This document shows positions 19,743-21,425 of a DNA stretch of 21,425 nucleotides, one piece after another. Origin of the DNA: Ettlia oleoabundans. Lineage: Eukaryota; Chlorophyta; Chlorophyceae; Chlamydomonadales. The DNA is taken from assembly GCA_019693395.1 (NCBI GenBank), contig JAAMXP010001962.1, positions 1 through 21,425 on the forward strand, in the 5' to 3' direction. The position numbers and the translations under genes were made by a program. Within the stretch, counting starts at the first letter, position 1. Each line of letters opens with the position of its first letter. The notes beneath the pieces were generated by a model, which was not told the DNA's origin, ran no database searches, and saw only the letters and a program-made list of their open reading frames with translations.

Positions 19743-21425
19743 GATGCCGGTGGGCCACTGGGCTCGGAGGCCAGTTTCGTGGACATCTGATTGATGTAAG
19801 GACGCAAAATGCACGAAACTAACCGTACTACAATATATAAACCAACCCGAGGATTTCCGCGCCCCTCCAGCGGAATGGCTAAATTGAGCCCCAGCGCGGG
19901 GGCTGATTCAGCGCTTGACAAACCCCAGATGCGCCTCAGGGGATTGCTAAAAATGTCGCTTTGGGGGCAGGAGGGGGAGCAGGAAGGGCAACTCCGCCGG
20001 AACACCCCGCCCGAGTCTCTGACGTGGCAGATGGGGTCCCGCTACTTTCCACCGCCTAACATTGCCAATCTCCAAGCCAACTATGCCGTTTTGCCGCATT
20101 ACAATGGAAACCGAGGTTATGGCAATCATTCCGCCGGGGGCCCGGGGCTCGCCGTTGCAGATCGCGGCCTTCCCGACTGATAGCTTGAAAGACAGGGCTT
20201 GGCTGTCGCAGTTGCTTCTAACATGATGCGAAACATCTTCGGTTGACCCCTCTGCCTCGACCGCCGGCTGTGGCGGCCTCAAGTGCCGGGGCACACAGCG
20301 CCGCCGCCGGCGCAGCAGTTTGCAGCATCACAAGTGCTGGTAAAAAACACATCTGACTCCTTCCAGAGTGTTCAATTTCTTCCTGACATGCTTCCAGCAA
20401 ACCCAAGGGCCTCATTTGCTGCCCCGCCGGTGCCGCCGGGTGGCCGCGGATGGCGGCGCCAACAACGGCGCTGCCGCTCAAGCTGCATCACCCAGCAGCT
20501 CACCTACTTCTCACCCGTGGCCTCCCTGTTGTTGTGTTGACCTTTGTAAGCGTGAACTACCCTTTCTGATGCCCACCCGCGAGCTTTCTGGCGCTTTTTA
20601 TGACCCCCGTTGCGCCAGTCAGGGTGCGGAGCGCACCCGCGTTTGACCAGGGTTTTCCCCCTAGGGGACTCGTTAGGAAATCGTTTTGACACGTCAGGCA
20701 GACTCCATAGGTTGTGAGGATAAAAAAATATGGTGGTTTTCATTCCCCCCAGAGTGCCTTGGGGAGTTATGGGGGTTAGCAGACATGCGTGCGCTGGAGA
20801 CAGCGCCGGGGTCATGCAGCACCCCACCTGACGTGGCGGGCCTCGTCCGAACCTCTCTCCGCCGCCCCCGCTCCGACACGCTTTATCGAGGCTCTCCTTC
20901 GCTAACCCCCGTGCTTCCCAGCTTTTGCCTCTCCACGTGCCGACGTGGATTCCGCCGTGAAATGCCGTGAAATGGGGTGGGCCAAACTCCGAAACTCGCG
21001 ATGCACAGGCCTGCGGCGAACTCCGTTCCGCTGCGCTCCAACACGTTGGGCAGGCCAAAAAAACCACTGGCTGCGTGCAGACACGTGGCACACGCATGCG
21101 CCGGCAGGCACAAAGCACTCCAGGCGCCACGTATCTTCTATTTTAGCTGAGTTTGTAATTTGCTGGTGATGTATGAGATAATACAACTCCGAACACTGGA
21201 AGGCACGAACCCGCAAATCAGGACGAAACCCCAGCCTCGCTCGCTGAACGCCACCGGAAACAGCGACAAAATTGAGGGACATCGTATTTCCCAAGAACAC
21301 CGCTTCCGCCAAACACCAGCGCGTCTCTAGCCCAGCAGCGTGCGCCGCTGCCGAACTCACGTCAAGGGGAGGAACGAGGAAAAGCAGGCTGCGCCTGACA
21401 TTCCCATGCGTTAGGGGGTGGGGAG

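Larger units (their letters stand above)
19233..21425. other. Right-hand region without a supportable gene
   Basis: No open frame shows a recognisable domain. The longest, 20504-21130 on the minus strand, is Arg/Gly/Pro-rich and looks like a chance frame in GC-rich sequence. Two perfect hairpins (19351-19370, 19719-19742) are listed separately. A possible first exon at the extreme right (21361-21407, minus) is described under findings. Confidence 0.55.

Noticed and set aside
20504..21130. 208-codon minus-strand open frame
   Set aside because: Its composition is typical of chance frames in GC-rich DNA, it is overlapped by equally long frames on both strands, and it has no motif or splice support.

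Overview
The window looks like nuclear DNA of a green alga (Chlorophyta, probably a chlorophycean). The only intact gene, a type 1 protein phosphatase catalytic subunit (PP1), is most like plant and algal PP1 and is cut by eight short introns, nearly all ending in TGCAG. A Ty3/gypsy chromovirus and a KDZ-type transposase relic, both known from algal genomes, lie beside it, and TGTAA, the chlorophyte poly(A) signal, occurs in an LTR. Base composition is moderate and simple repeats and minisatellites are common. I cannot name the species.

Layout. 1-3596 is gene-poor: CA/AC microsatellites, a 15-bp and a 59-bp tandem repeat, several inverted repeats and a C/G-rich hairpin. 3597-5919, minus strand, holds the nine-exon PP1 gene; all splice junctions can be placed and the joined frame is open for 316 codons. 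Two of its eight introns use GC donors. 5920-8085 has no supportable gene. 8086-14963 is a decayed Ty3/gypsy chromovirus (protease, RT, RNase H, integrase, GPY/F, chromodomain-like end) bounded by a 5-bp target duplication, GACAG. It contains three LTR copies instead of two. The middle LTR is preceded by a second copy of the element's 3' end, so this is best read as a tandem, LTR-sharing array whose first unit is mostly deleted. 14964-16680, plus strand, carries the N-terminal half of a KDZ-like transposase, with one probable intron and frame breaks. 17420-19230, minus strand, carries broken, protein-like segments of an unrecognised gene that converge on the KDZ relic, also with one good intron. 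19240-21425 shows perfect hairpins but no gene I can support.

The genes do not form a pathway: one housekeeping phosphatase gene sits next to a large block of accumulated mobile-element debris. I found no convincing novel system. The observations most worth a second look are the three-LTR composite with a matching target duplication, the GC-AG introns of PP1, and the unrecognised minus-strand relic at 17.4-19.2 kb.
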